Part shown: positions 16,296-26,008 of the stretch, piece after piece
How positions within the stretch are numbered: the first letter of the stretch is position 1
How the letters are laid out: every line of letters starts with the position of its first letter
Source: CAYRYU01 sp964428355
GTDB taxonomy: Bacteria > Muiribacteriota > Ozemobacteria > Ozemobacterales > Ozemobacteraceae
DNA: 64,000 nucleotides
Assembly (NCBI GenBank): GCA_964428355.1
Contig: CAYRYU010000007.1
Coordinates: 62,001 to 126,000, forward strand
Reading direction: 5' to 3'
The notes under the pieces: model-generated
What the model was told of the DNA's origin: nothing
Database searches by the model: none
Seen by the model: only the letters and a program-made list of their open reading frames with translations
Translations under genes and position numbers: made by a program

Positions 16296-17447
16296 ATGAA
16301 GAAGTTCGTCACCATCTATTTGATCATACTCGCGGGAATCCTTATCTCGGCATGCGGGGGCGGAGGGGGGAATGGGCCGGCGACGTCCTCCGTCACCACA
16401 ACCGCCGGAACAGGCGCAACGGTCACCGGAAGGGTCTTGGGGGAGGGTTCCCTTTCGAAGATTCCTGTGTTCATGATTGCCAAGGGGCAGACCCCGGTCA
16501 TGGCGCGTGTTTCCGGCTCGACGAGGGGCGATATCGCCGGTTCCTATTACTCGACGGTGACCGACGATTCGGGGAACTTCACTTTCTCGGAGATCGCGGA
16601 AGGCGTCTACAGCGTAGTCGCCCAGGCGGACCCGTTCCGGAGCGCGGTGCAATACGACATCGCCGTAGTCCGCGCGAACACCGTCACCGTTTCCCTCACG
16701 CTAACCGCCACGAGGGATATTTCCGGGACGATAGGAGTCCCCCAGGGAGCCAACCCTCTTGGAATCATTGCTTTCGTCGCGGGGCCTTTCACCTATTCCT
16801 GGACGGCAACCTGCGGCACCTTCCTGAACCAGGCAATTCAGGAAACGACCTGGACCGCCCCGACCAACGTTACCGTCCCTGTTGACGTGGTTTGCACGAT
16901 AACCGACGCCACGAAAGCGACGGCAACGGGAAAGCTCCCGGTGGCAGTCCTTTCCACCGCGAACCTGCCTCCCCAGGTCGAGATTCGCGGCCCCGCAGTG
17001 GTGAACATCGGAAGCACGGCTTCCTACATCGCGGTGGGGAATGATCCGGAAAATGCGGCACTGACCTTCCTCTGGACCGCGGGCGGGGGATCCTGCAACC
17101 CCACCGATGCCCAGAATACCGTCTGGACCGCTCCTGGGACCGTCGGACACCAGACTCTCACCTGCCGAGCCACCGACCACTCAGGAGCTTCTTCCACCGC
17201 CTCTTTCCAGGTTTCGGTCAATGGCGGTTTCGTCGGATATGACGCGTGGTTCCGAAAATACGACCTGAACGGCAACCTGCTCTGGGAGAAAGCCTGGGGC
17301 GCGAGCGGTTCGGATTACTGCAATTCCATGGTCGTCCAGGGGCTCGACGGATACTGTTTCACCGGGGACACGACATCGACCGATGGGGTCTTTTCGGGGA
17401 TCACCAATGGAGGCGCAGACGTCTGGGTCATGAAAATTGGCTATTGA
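16296..17447 (+). CDS. Short member of a triplicated surface lipoprotein family
   Basis: 383 residues. The lipobox is LISACGGG (Cys ~20), followed by a Gly/Thr-rich linker. Residues ~45-145 form a carboxypeptidase-regulatory-like domain (GSYYSTVTDDSGNFTFSEIA). Two Ig/PKD-like units with the repeating WTAP signature follow. The last ~70 residues, DAWFRKYDLNGNLLWEKAWG to DVWVMKIGY, equal a single repeat of the C-terminal propeller-like region in the two longer paralogues. Against them it lacks the second regulatory-like domain: the text runs straight from IIAFVAG to PFTYSWTA. It also lacks one Ig unit and most of the C-terminal repeats. This looks like in-frame deletion or recombination after duplication. 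A GAGGATAGGAC site precedes the ATG. Confidence 0.8.
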   Translation: MKKFVTIYLIILAGILISACGGGGGNGPATSSVTTTAGTGATVTGRVLGEGSLSKIPVFMIAKGQTPVMARVSGSTRGDIAGSYYSTVTDDSGNFTFSEIAEGVYSVVAQADPFRSAVQYDIAVVRANTVTVSLTLTATRDISGTIGVPQGANPLGIIAFVAGPFTYSWTATCGTFLNQAIQETTWTAPTNVTVPVDVVCTITDATKATATGKLPVAVLSTANLPPQVEIRGPAVVNIGSTASYIAVGNDPENAALTFLWTAGGGSCNPTDAQNTVWTAPGTVGHQTLTCRATDHSGASSTASFQVSVNGGFVGYDAWFRKYDLNGNLLWEKAWGASGSDYCNSMVVQGLDGYCFTGDTTSTDGVFSGITNGGADVWVMKIGY

Positions 17448-17500
17448 CAGAGAAGGCCATTCGCAGAGGGAACATCTTCCATGAAAGGAAAAAGAGAGAG

Positions 17501-20119
17501 ATGGAAGCAAGAGAGGGGATCGTTCTTTTCCTGGTGGGTATCCTCGGTTTTTTTTCGATGGCTTGTGGTGGAGGGGGAAGTGGTGGAAATGTGGTGACCG
17601 CCCCTTCCCCGACGAACGGCGCGGGAGCCATCGTCAACGGAAAGATTTCCGGGGAAGGTTCCCTTGCGAACATTCCGGTCTTCCTCATCGCAAAGGGGCA
17701 AACCCCGCTAATGACAAGAGTTTCCGGTTCTCCAAGGAGTGACATTGCGGGTTCCTATTACTCGACCCTTACCGATGGGACCGGGAACTTCGCGTTCCTG
17801 GACATTGCCGAGGGAGTCTACAACGTCATCGCCCAGGCCGACTCCTTCCGGAGCGCTGTGAAGTATGACCTGACCGTGAACCGGGCAAACACGATCACGA
17901 TCTCCCTGACCCTGACTGCAACCGGTGAGATTTCCGGAACGGTCGGGGTTCCACTGGGGGCGAACCCTCTTGGCATCATCGCCTTCGTCGCGGGGACGTC
18001 TTACGGGGCATTCACCGATTCCTCGGGAGGTTTCAAGATCACGGGAATCCCCGTCGGAACCTACACCCTTTCCTTCTCCGGCCAGGGTTTTGCCTTCCGA
18101 ACCCTGACCGCGGTCAACGTGGGAGCGGGCAAGACGACGGCGATCGGGAATGTTCCCCTGACGCTCGGAAACACGGCGTTCGGGGTTTCCCTTTCCGGAC
18201 CCGACCGCCTCAAGGGCGGGTTTGGCGCGGCTTTTCAGGCTGCCATCCAGGGGACCGCAGTCGGACCGTTCTCCTTTCTCTGGACCGCGAGCTCGGGAAC
18301 GCTTCTGAACCCCGACTCCTCAACCACCCAGTGGACCGCACCGACCGGCTTTGTGGGGCTCGTCCGGCTCCGATGCCGGGTGACCGATGCGACCGGAGCC
18401 TCTTCCACGGGTTCGCTCGACGTGGACGTCCTTTCGACGGCGAACTTCGCGCCGATCGTGGGAATCCAGGGGCCCGTCGTAGTCCAGGTGGGCAGCTCCG
18501 TCCGCTACCTGGCAAATGCCGACGACCCCGAAGGGGATACACTGACCTTCGCATGGCAACCCAATTCCGGGGTCTTCTGGTCGCCAGCCGCCTCCGAAAC
18601 GGCCTGGACCGCACCGACCGCGGCCGGGCCGCAGACGGTTCGTTGCCAGGTCACTGACTCACATGGGGCGGTTTCTTTTGCACAGATCAACCTCCAGGTG
18701 GTCCAATCAAGCAACCTTCCCCCCACAGTCACGATCCTGGGCCCGACTGTTGTTGGTGCCGCTAGCCCCGCGAGGTTCATCGCGATCGCAAACGACCCAG
18801 AGAACACTCCGATGCTTTTCCAATGGACCGCAGACTCCGGGGTTCTCGCTTCACCGACATCACATCAGACTGACTGGACTCCCCCATCCTCGAGCGGACC
18901 GGTGAAGATTTCCTGCAAGGTCACCGACTCGGGAGGCTCAGCGACCACGGCAAGTCTGACGGTCCAGGTCAAGGCTTCCAACCCCGACCGGATCGAGTGG
19001 CAATGCTGCCTCGGAGGAACCGGCGCAGACCTTGCCCGGAGCATCTGCCCCGCCCCCGGCGGAGACGGGTTCGTGGTGATGGGCCAGACGGTGTCCAACA
19101 CCGACGACTTTGCCGGAACGGCAAAGGGAGGGTCCGACATTTTCGTCGCAAAATACTCCTTTTCGGGGAACCGGCAATGGCTGAAAAGATACGGTGGAAC
19201 GGGCAACGAACTGGGCTCACTGATCATTCCCACGCCCAGCGGTGGATACACCGTGGTTGGCTCGACCAACTCGGGGGGATCGGGTGACGTCTCGATCGCT
19301 CTGGGAGGCTCCGACGTCTGGGTGGTCCAACTCGACGGCTCGGGGAATATCCTATGGGAGAAGTCCCTGGGGACTTCAATCTCTGAATACGGATATGGTA
19401 TCGTACCTTGCGGGGAAGAAGTGTTCGTCTCGAGCTGGAACGAAATCCAGGGGGCGGGGTGCCAGATCTGCTTCCATCGTCTCGCATCCGATGGCAGGCT
19501 TCTCGCCCAGGGTCAGCCCAATACCGGGGATCATCACGACACCTCCCCCGTGGAGGAAATCGCAAGAAAAATGACCATCGATTCCTCGAACCGTATTACC
19601 TTCGCGGACTACCACACCTTCCGGAACGAGCTCTATCGTTACCGATACGATCTCACAAGCGCGGGATTCTACAGCAACGATTTCCATTGCAGGGGAATCA
19701 TCAACTCCATGGATGGCAACCTGCTCCTTTTCGGTGCCAATGGGGGTTACACCGACGGAGCCCTGCAGGAACTTTGCATCGACAACGGAGGAACCATCTG
19801 GCAGACGACGATCGGGGAAAGCGGGACCGACGTCTTCAACGATGCGGCCCAGACCCTTGACGGATGCACTCTAGCGGCGGGCGAGGCGTGTCTTTCGACG
19901 ACGAACGGGGGACAGGATTTCTGGCTCGCGAACTTCACCCCGAACGGAACGCTGAAATGGCAATGTTCGGTCGGCGGCTCCGGGAAGGATGTTGCATGGG
20001 GAGTAATCGCCACACCCGACGGGGGAAGCGTTCTGGCGGGAACGACGCTCTCCAATGACGGCTGCGTCAGCGGGAATCACGGCGCTGAAGACGTTTGGAT
20101 CGTCAAGCTCGGTTATTGA
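17501..20119 (+). CDS. Surface lipoprotein with Ig/PKD-like and SBBP-like repeats (paralogue 2)
   Basis: 872 residues from the ATG at 17501; the lipobox is FFSMACGGG (Cys ~23). Modules in order: Gly/Thr linker; regulatory-like beta sandwich (~45-145); a second one (GAFTDSSGGFKITGIPVGTY, ~168-215); then three to four Ig/PKD-like units (~225-490), each with a WTAP motif and a GPVVVQVGSS-like entry strand. From ~490 come repeated segments with GGTGADLARSIC, KRYGGTGNELGSLI and GGSGKDVAWGVIATPDGGSV; these match the delta-60/SBBP-type repeats that form beta-propellers. It ends in DVWIVKLGY. It is anchored in the outer membrane or on the cell surface and probably binds a ligand or polymer. It lies 53 bases after paralogue 1 and 37 before paralogue 3. 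Confidence 0.88.
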   Translation: MEAREGIVLFLVGILGFFSMACGGGGSGGNVVTAPSPTNGAGAIVNGKISGEGSLANIPVFLIAKGQTPLMTRVSGSPRSDIAGSYYSTLTDGTGNFAFLDIAEGVYNVIAQADSFRSAVKYDLTVNRANTITISLTLTATGEISGTVGVPLGANPLGIIAFVAGTSYGAFTDSSGGFKITGIPVGTYTLSFSGQGFAFRTLTAVNVGAGKTTAIGNVPLTLGNTAFGVSLSGPDRLKGGFGAAFQAAIQGTAVGPFSFLWTASSGTLLNPDSSTTQWTAPTGFVGLVRLRCRVTDATGASSTGSLDVDVLSTANFAPIVGIQGPVVVQVGSSVRYLANADDPEGDTLTFAWQPNSGVFWSPAASETAWTAPTAAGPQTVRCQVTDSHGAVSFAQINLQVVQSSNLPPTVTILGPTVVGAASPARFIAIANDPENTPMLFQWTADSGVLASPTSHQTDWTPPSSSGPVKISCKVTDSGGSATTASLTVQVKASNPDRIEWQCCLGGTGADLARSICPAPGGDGFVVMGQTVSNTDDFAGTAKGGSDIFVAKYSFSGNRQWLKRYGGTGNELGSLIIPTPSGGYTVVGSTNSGGSGDVSIALGGSDVWVVQLDGSGNILWEKSLGTSISEYGYGIVPCGEEVFVSSWNEIQGAGCQICFHRLASDGRLLAQGQPNTGDHHDTSPVEEIARKMTIDSSNRITFADYHTFRNELYRYRYDLTSAGFYSNDFHCRGIINSMDGNLLLFGANGGYTDGALQELCIDNGGTIWQTTIGESGTDVFNDAAQTLDGCTLAAGEACLSTTNGGQDFWLANFTPNGTLKWQCSVGGSGKDVAWGVIATPDGGSVLAGTTLSNDGCVSGNHGAEDVWIVKLGY

Positions 20120-20156
20120 AAGCGACCCCAATCACCTGGAAAGGAAGCAAGGAAAA

Positions 20157-22772
20157 ATGGACACTCGAAGGGCAATCGTTCTCCTCCTGGTCGTTGCAAT
20201 GGGGATCATACTCACAGCATGCGGCAGAGGGGGTGGGGGTAGTTCTTCGGTCACCCCAACCTCCACTTCGACCGGAAACGGGGCTATTGTCACGGGACAG
20301 GTTTCCGGGGAAGGAACACTTGGGAACATCCCGGTTTTCCTGGTAGCGAAGGGCATGACCCCGGTAATGGCGAGAGTTTCCGATTCCCCCAGAGGCGACA
20401 TTGCGGGCTCGTACTACTCGACGGTGACTGACGAGGCCGGGAACTTCGCCTTTTCCGACGTCAACGAGGGGATCTACAATGTCGTCGCCCAGGCCGACTC
20501 TTACCGCAGCGCCGTGAAATACGATCTGACGGTAACAAGGGGGAACACCGTCACGGTCTCGCTGACATTGACCGCCACCGGCGAGATATCGGGAACCGCG
20601 GTCGTCCCGCAGGGAGCAAACCCGCTCGGGATCATCGCCTTCGTCGCGGGGACTTCATACGGCGCATTCACCGATTCGAGCGGCTCATTCAAGATTTCCG
20701 GAATTCCGGTGGGAACCTACACGTTGTCCTTTTCGGGCCAGGGTTTCGCCCTCCAGACCGTCACCGCGGTCAACGTGAAAGCTGGGCAGACAACGGCGAT
20801 CGGAAGCGTTTCCCTGACGCTCGGCAACACCGCGTTCGGAGTCGCACTTACCGGAACCGACCGGCTCAAGGGCGGATTGGGTGCGGTTTTCCAGGTTGCC
20901 ATCCAGGGGACCGCCGTCGGGCCGTTCACCTACTCCTGGACCGCCACGACCGGGACGATCCTGAACCCTGCCGCGGCCGCAACCCAATGGACCGCCCCGA
21001 CCGACCATGTCGGGCTGGTCGAGCTGCGTTGCCTGGTCACCGACGCCACCGGAGCTTCATCCACCGGGTCTCTCAACGTTGATGTCCTTTCGACTGCGAA
21101 CCTTGCACCCGTGGTTGGAATCCAGGGCCCCGCCGTCATCCAGGTCGGCAGTTCGGCCCGCTATCTCGTTATCGCGGACGACCCGGAGGGCGATGTCCTG
21201 ACCTTCGCCTGGCAACCCAATTCGGGCGCCTTCTCTACGCCGGCGGCTTCCGAAACGGCGTGGACAGCCCCTTCCACCGCCGGGCAGCAGACCGTCCAGT
21301 GCCGGGTCTCCGACTCGAAGGGGGCGGTTTCCGTTGCCCAGATCAATGTCCAGGTGGTCCAATCCAGCAACCTTCCGCCCACGGTCACGATCCTCGGACC
21401 GACGATCGTTGATTCCGCGAGCCCCGCAAGGTATATTGCCCTCGCCAACGACCCCGAGAGCGGCCTCCTAAAATACCAATGGTCAGCCGACTCCGGCGTC
21501 CTGGCCTCTCCGACTTCCCAGGAAACCTTCTGGACGCCCCCCACATCGAGCGGCCCGGTCGAGATCCGGTGCCAAGTGACGGATTCCGGGGGCGCGGTCA
21601 CAGCCGCAAGTATTTCCGTGGCGGTCCAGACATCCCAGCCAGACCAGGTCAAGTGGCAGGTTTGCTTGGGCGGATCCGGGTCTGATTGGGGGTACAGCGT
21701 CTGCCGCTCGGTCGAAGGTGACGGTTTCCTCGTTGCCGGAACCACCGATTCGAATACGGGCGATTTCAGCGGCATGGGAAAGGGGGCCCGGGATATTTTC
21801 GTCGCAAAATTCACTTTCGGAGGCGAACGAAAATGGCTGAAGGTTTTCGGGGGTACGGGCGATGAAGCCGTAAGTCAGATAGGTGCCACAGCGGATGGAA
21901 AGGGGTATCTCCTGGCGGGAGCAACCAACTCGAGCGGTTCGGAGGATGTTTCCACCGGCTTGGGAAACTACGATATCTGGGTCCTCCGTCTCGACGCTTC
22001 CGGGAACCGGGAATTCGAGAAAACCTACGGCACGAGCGCTTACCAGCATGGCATGAGTATTGTTTCACTCCAGGATGGGGGGATGTTCCTTTTCGGATGG
22101 GATGGCGGGGAAACGAAGTTTCTCTATCGCCTCGCATCGGACGGTTCGATTCTCGCCAATGTCATCGGGAAGGCATACCAAAGCGGGAGTGGATTGGGAG
22201 TCCTACAGGTTTCCCGGAAGATGGCTCTAAACGAGCTTGGCGGGCCCACCCTGTCAGTTACCTCAGGAGACAAAACCGAGATCCAGAGATACGGCCCGTG
22301 GTTCGACCAGTTTGCATATCTCATAAACCCCGCAAACTCCAGGGTCGACGGTGTTATCAGGGCAAACGACGGTGGCTATGCCACATTCGGAAAGGACTGG
22401 AACGAGACCAACGGTTTCTTCGGAAGGGTATCGCAAGGAATGGTGAACCTGGGAAGTTTCGCACTGGGGGAAAACACCGGTGGCCGCTTCCAGGACATGT
22501 TCCAGGCAACCGATGGGACGTTCTTCCTAGCCGGCTACGCGAATCTGGCAGCGACCAACGGCGGACAGGACGCTTGGGTATATGCCCTTAACCCGGCGGG
22601 ATCCCTGAAGTTTCAGAAATCCCTCGGAGGTTCCGGAACCGATTATGCCTTCGGAATCCTTGACTCTCCTGACGGTGGACTTGTCTTGGTGGGCACAACG
22701 TTCTCCAATGACGGATATGTAAGCGGGAACCATGGCGCGGAAGACGCATGGATCGTAAAGCTCGGGTACTGA
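20157..22772 (+). CDS. Surface lipoprotein with Ig/PKD-like and SBBP-like repeats (paralogue 3)
   Basis: 871 residues from the ATG at 20157, preceded by AAGGAAGCAAGGAAAA. The lipobox is IILTACGRG (Cys ~21). The module order and length match paralogue 2 almost residue for residue through residue ~500 (GTSYGAFTDSSGSFKISGIP, VLSTANLAPVVGIQGP). The C-terminal propeller-like half has diverged more (GGSGSDWGYSVCRSVEGDGF; KVFGGTGDEAVSQIG) but keeps the same repeat spacing and the DAWIVKLGY end. This is the pattern expected if the exposed half adapts to different ligands while the stalk is conserved. A strong terminator follows, closing the cluster. Confidence 0.88.
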   Translation: MDTRRAIVLLLVVAMGIILTACGRGGGGSSSVTPTSTSTGNGAIVTGQVSGEGTLGNIPVFLVAKGMTPVMARVSDSPRGDIAGSYYSTVTDEAGNFAFSDVNEGIYNVVAQADSYRSAVKYDLTVTRGNTVTVSLTLTATGEISGTAVVPQGANPLGIIAFVAGTSYGAFTDSSGSFKISGIPVGTYTLSFSGQGFALQTVTAVNVKAGQTTAIGSVSLTLGNTAFGVALTGTDRLKGGLGAVFQVAIQGTAVGPFTYSWTATTGTILNPAAAATQWTAPTDHVGLVELRCLVTDATGASSTGSLNVDVLSTANLAPVVGIQGPAVIQVGSSARYLVIADDPEGDVLTFAWQPNSGAFSTPAASETAWTAPSTAGQQTVQCRVSDSKGAVSVAQINVQVVQSSNLPPTVTILGPTIVDSASPARYIALANDPESGLLKYQWSADSGVLASPTSQETFWTPPTSSGPVEIRCQVTDSGGAVTAASISVAVQTSQPDQVKWQVCLGGSGSDWGYSVCRSVEGDGFLVAGTTDSNTGDFSGMGKGARDIFVAKFTFGGERKWLKVFGGTGDEAVSQIGATADGKGYLLAGATNSSGSEDVSTGLGNYDIWVLRLDASGNREFEKTYGTSAYQHGMSIVSLQDGGMFLFGWDGGETKFLYRLASDGSILANVIGKAYQSGSGLGVLQVSRKMALNELGGPTLSVTSGDKTEIQRYGPWFDQFAYLINPANSRVDGVIRANDGGYATFGKDWNETNGFFGRVSQGMVNLGSFALGENTGGRFQDMFQATDGTFFLAGYANLAATNGGQDAWVYALNPAGSLKFQKSLGGSGTDYAFGILDSPDGGLVLVGTTFSNDGYVSGNHGAEDAWIVKLGY

Positions 22773-22788
22773 ATCGAAAACAAACCAG

Positions 22789-22821
22789 GGTGGGTCGTTA
22801 CTTGACCCGCCCACTTTTTTT
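22789..22821 (+). terminator. Rho-independent terminator closing the lipoprotein cluster
   Basis: GGGTGGGTC and GACCCGCCC arms (one G-U pair) with a short loop, followed by ACTTTTTTT. It starts 16 bases after the stop of paralogue 3. Confidence 0.92.
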
Positions 22822-22832
22822 GTCTATTTTCG

Positions 22833-25793
22833 ATGGCACGAAAGCTCCAAGTGAAGGCTGAAAATCTTGTCCGGACAAGGAACGAATTGAAACCTTCCCC
22901 GCCTGCCATCCCTTTTCCCTGCGTCTGCCTCGCACCGCCGGGAAGCCTCTTCCTGCGCGACCAGGCGGATGCGAGCCCCACGATGGGGCGAATGTGCCCG
23001 AAAAGCCAGGACGAACCGCAGGATGCGGCAGTGTCGGGCCAGGGACACGGATGGCCCGTCCTTGGCCCGACGGGCGAGGTTCTTGAGGACACGAGCACCA
23101 CGAGGGGGCGAATGTGTCTGAAGCGCCAGGATGGCGCGGTTCTTGAGGACACGAGCACCGCTCCCGCAGATTCGGAGCCCCTGAGGGAGGCATTCAAGCG
23201 GGGAACCGGGCATGGCCTTCTTTTCCTGGGTATCAACGAAACGGGAACCGTCCTTCCTCCCGACCTGGCATACTGGCGTGACTTCGCCGCCCTTTTCATC
23301 CGGGCACTCTGCCGGACGAAGAACCTTGAAGAACACAGGGAAACCATCGAAATCCCCTTTCCACGAGAGGAAGCAGGGGCCTTTCCAGAGAAAGCTCCCC
23401 CGATGAGCGGAGGGGCACAGCTTTCGGTGGAGTTTCTGGAGCGGATCTGGCTCGCGGTGTTGTTCGCCCTCCGCGCCGAGATCGCAGGCTTCTCCGGGTC
23501 GGTCCAGGAGTTCCTCAGAGCCCGAAACCCTGCTTGGAACCTTGTTGGGCGGGTAATCCTGAACCTCGCGGAGAACCCGAAAACCCCGACAAGGCCCTTC
23601 GCACTTCTGGTGACCTACACGACCGAGCTGACCGACCAGGCGAAACCGCTGCATTCCCCGCTTTCCGATGCCCTTCGGACCTACGCGGGGGCGAAGAACA
23701 AGGCTGCCCTGCTTTCCCTTCTGACCCCGATCCACAAGGGGGCGCAGGCATGCCCCCTGCTGCGGAGACTCGTGGAATCTGGGGACATCTTTCGCCCCCT
23801 TTCCTGGACCTCTTCCCAGACGTACGAATTCCTCGTCTCCATCCCCCAACTCGAAGCCGCCGGCCTGGTATGCAGGGTTCCCGACTGGTGGCGCGGAAAG
23901 AGCGCGCATTCGCTGAGGGTTGTCACCGACATCGGAGGAAAACCTCCCTCCCAGCTCGGCCTCGATGCCCTTCTCGATTTCTCGGTCGACCTATGCCTCG
24001 ATGGAACGCCCCTTTCCAGGGAAGAATGGAAAGCCATCGCCGAAACCCAGGAACGTCTCGCCCTCGTCCGCGGGAAGTGGGTCGAGATCGACCGCGAAAA
24101 GCTCGATGAAGCGCTCAAACATTGGGAGACACTCGAAAGCCGCTACGGAGCTTCGGGAATAACCTTGCTCGAGGGAATGAAGCTCCTCGCCGGAGCGGGT
24201 AGCGGAGGAACCGACACCCCGGAGGGAACCGAGGATTGGGTTTCCGTCCGGCCGGGAGGATGGCTCGAGAGAATCCTCGAAACCCTGAGGGAGCCGCGCG
24301 GACTCGAAGACGCGGACCCCGGGCCGGGTTTCTCCGCGACCCTCCGGCCCTACCAGCGGGATGGGCTCAAGTGGCTCCTGTTCCTCTCCCGAATGCAATT
24401 GGGAGCATGCCTGGCAGACGACATGGGGCTGGGGAAAACGATCCAGATCCTGGCGATGATTTCCTTCCTGAAGGGAAGACCATCCGCGGCCCCCACGGGT
24501 TCCCCGCACCTTCTCGTGGTTCCGGCCTCCCTTCTCGGAAACTGGAGCGCCGAAATCCAACGGTTCGCCCCGCACATTTCCGCCCTCGTCCTTCATCCGT
24601 CGGCCGGCCGGGGGAATCTCGGAGACGGCCCGCCACCCCCCGATTTCGCCCGTCACGACCTCGTGATGACGAGTTACGGGTTCGCCTCGCGCCTCGAGTG
24701 GCTGAAGGATGTAAAATGGGATCTCCTGATCCTTGACGAGGCTCAAGCGATCAAGAATCCTGATGCCAAGACCACCCGGGCGATCAAGAAGTTCCACGCC
24801 CGGCACCGGATCGTCCTGACAGGCACCCCCGTGGAGAACCGCCTGGGAGACCTCTGGTCGATCTTCGATTTTCTCAATCCCGGCCTGCTCGGCACTCCCA
24901 CAGAGTTCAACCGGTTCGTGAAAAAGCTCCAGGGGGCGGGGAAGACTGATTTTTCGCCAGTCCGGGCCCTCGTCAGACCCTACATCCTGAGGCGCATGAA
25001 AACAGACCCCAAAGTCATCTCCGACCTTCCCGCTAAGACCGAAATCGAGGCTTACTGTCCCCTGTCGAGGGAACAGGCGGTCATGTACCAGACCGCGGTC
25101 GAAGGGCTCGCAAGGGAGCTTGAAGGCACCGATGGAATCCAGCGGAAGGGACTGGTACTCGCATATCTTCTTAGATTCAAGCAGATCTGCAACCATCCTT
25201 CGAATTGGCTCCACTCTGGAACCTTTGACCCCGACGCCAGCGGGAAGTTCGGCAGGTTGCGGGAGATCGCCGAAACCATCTCCGAGGCCGGCGAAAAGGC
25301 ACTCGTCTTCACCCAGTTCCGTGAGATGACCGAGCCTCTCTCCGGATTCCTTGCGGAGGTTTTCGGTGCGCAAGGCCTGATCCTCCACGGGCAGACCCCG
25401 GTGAAGGACCGCCCTGAGCTCGTCGCGAGGTTCCAGGATGACCCGTCTGTTCCCTTCATGGTCTTGTCGTTGAAGGCGGGCGGGGTCGGACTCAACCTCA
25501 CCGCCGCCTCGCACGTGGTCCATTTCGACCGCTGGTGGAACCCCGCTGTGGAAAACCAGGCGACCGACCGGGCTTTCCGGATCGGGCAGAAGAAGAACGT
25601 GCTGGTCCACAAGTTCATTTGCCGCGGAACCATCGAAGAGAGGATCAACATGCTCCTCTCGACCAAGCAACGCCTGGCCGACGACATTCTTTCCGGGGGA
25701 GCTGAAGCGGTTCTCGCGACCGAACTTTCCGACAAGGAGTTGATCGATCTCGTCACCCTCGACCTTCAACGGGCCATCCAGGAGAACCCCTGA
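22833..25793 (+). CDS. SNF2-family DNA-dependent ATPase/helicase
   Basis: 986 residues. An N-terminal bacterial SNF2-associated region (~110-480) is followed by a complete SNF2 motor. Motif I is DDMGLGKTIQIL (~529), motif Ia LLVVPASLLGNW, motif II LILDEAQAIKNP (~632), motif III LTGTPVENRLGDLWSIFDF, motif V VLSLKAGGVGLNLTAA, and motif VI ATDRAFRIGQ (~908). It moves along or remodels DNA using ATP. Residues ~47-106 come from a 180-bp repeat element inserted in frame; the flanking text (FLRDQAD... before, APADSEPLREAF after) is the ordinary protein. The start is unsure: the ATG at 22833 has no ribosome-binding site, and a TTG at 22887 has AAGGA five bases upstream. The SWIM-protein gene follows, a frequent partner. 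Confidence 0.95.
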   Translation: MARKLQVKAENLVRTRNELKPSPPAIPFPCVCLAPPGSLFLRDQADASPTMGRMCPKSQDEPQDAAVSGQGHGWPVLGPTGEVLEDTSTTRGRMCLKRQDGAVLEDTSTAPADSEPLREAFKRGTGHGLLFLGINETGTVLPPDLAYWRDFAALFIRALCRTKNLEEHRETIEIPFPREEAGAFPEKAPPMSGGAQLSVEFLERIWLAVLFALRAEIAGFSGSVQEFLRARNPAWNLVGRVILNLAENPKTPTRPFALLVTYTTELTDQAKPLHSPLSDALRTYAGAKNKAALLSLLTPIHKGAQACPLLRRLVESGDIFRPLSWTSSQTYEFLVSIPQLEAAGLVCRVPDWWRGKSAHSLRVVTDIGGKPPSQLGLDALLDFSVDLCLDGTPLSREEWKAIAETQERLALVRGKWVEIDREKLDEALKHWETLESRYGASGITLLEGMKLLAGAGSGGTDTPEGTEDWVSVRPGGWLERILETLREPRGLEDADPGPGFSATLRPYQRDGLKWLLFLSRMQLGACLADDMGLGKTIQILAMISFLKGRPSAAPTGSPHLLVVPASLLGNWSAEIQRFAPHISALVLHPSAGRGNLGDGPPPPDFARHDLVMTSYGFASRLEWLKDVKWDLLILDEAQAIKNPDAKTTRAIKKFHARHRIVLTGTPVENRLGDLWSIFDFLNPGLLGTPTEFNRFVKKLQGAGKTDFSPVRALVRPYILRRMKTDPKVISDLPAKTEIEAYCPLSREQAVMYQTAVEGLARELEGTDGIQRKGLVLAYLLRFKQICNHPSNWLHSGTFDPDASGKFGRLREIAETISEAGEKALVFTQFREMTEPLSGFLAEVFGAQGLILHGQTPVKDRPELVARFQDDPSVPFMVLSLKAGGVGLNLTAASHVVHFDRWWNPAVENQATDRAFRIGQKKNVLVHKFICRGTIEERINMLLSTKQRLADDILSGGAEAVLATELSDKELIDLVTLDLQRAIQENP
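22971..23150 (+). mobile_element. 180-bp palindrome-rich coding element, copy A (in the SNF2 gene)
   Basis: A 120-base unit and a second unit lacking its 60-base middle share the start ACGAGCACCACGAGGGGGCG-like and the end CTTGAGGAC. The copy at 42361-42540 has the same 120+60 layout and, by eye, over 90% identity. Short palindromes fill the unit: CCGCA/TGCGG, CGCCA/TGGCG, and arms TCGGGCCAGG / CCTTGGCCCGA. It is 180 bases long, has no stop in the host frame, and encodes GRMCPKSQDEPQDAAVSGQG followed by HGWPVLGPT. Confidence 0.85.
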
Positions 25794-26008
25794 CCGGGGA
25801 AAATCCCGAAAAGGGGTGAGGGCAGAACCAAGTTTGGGGCGGAGCGAGCCGAATCGTTGACGGCCCGCCGAGGCCGTCGGGTCCTACCCTTCCAGGCACC
25901 AACGGACATTTTTGTGCGATCGGCCCGGCAATAACTGCTTGTACTTCTCGCAGACGGCAATCGGTGATAGAATCCGGACACACCTTGAATGACACGGAGG
26001 GCCAAGAC

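Noticed and set aside
22971..23150. The 180-bp element as an IS or CRISPR array
   Set aside because: It has no transposase, terminal repeats or spacers; the two internal units are head-to-tail and coding.
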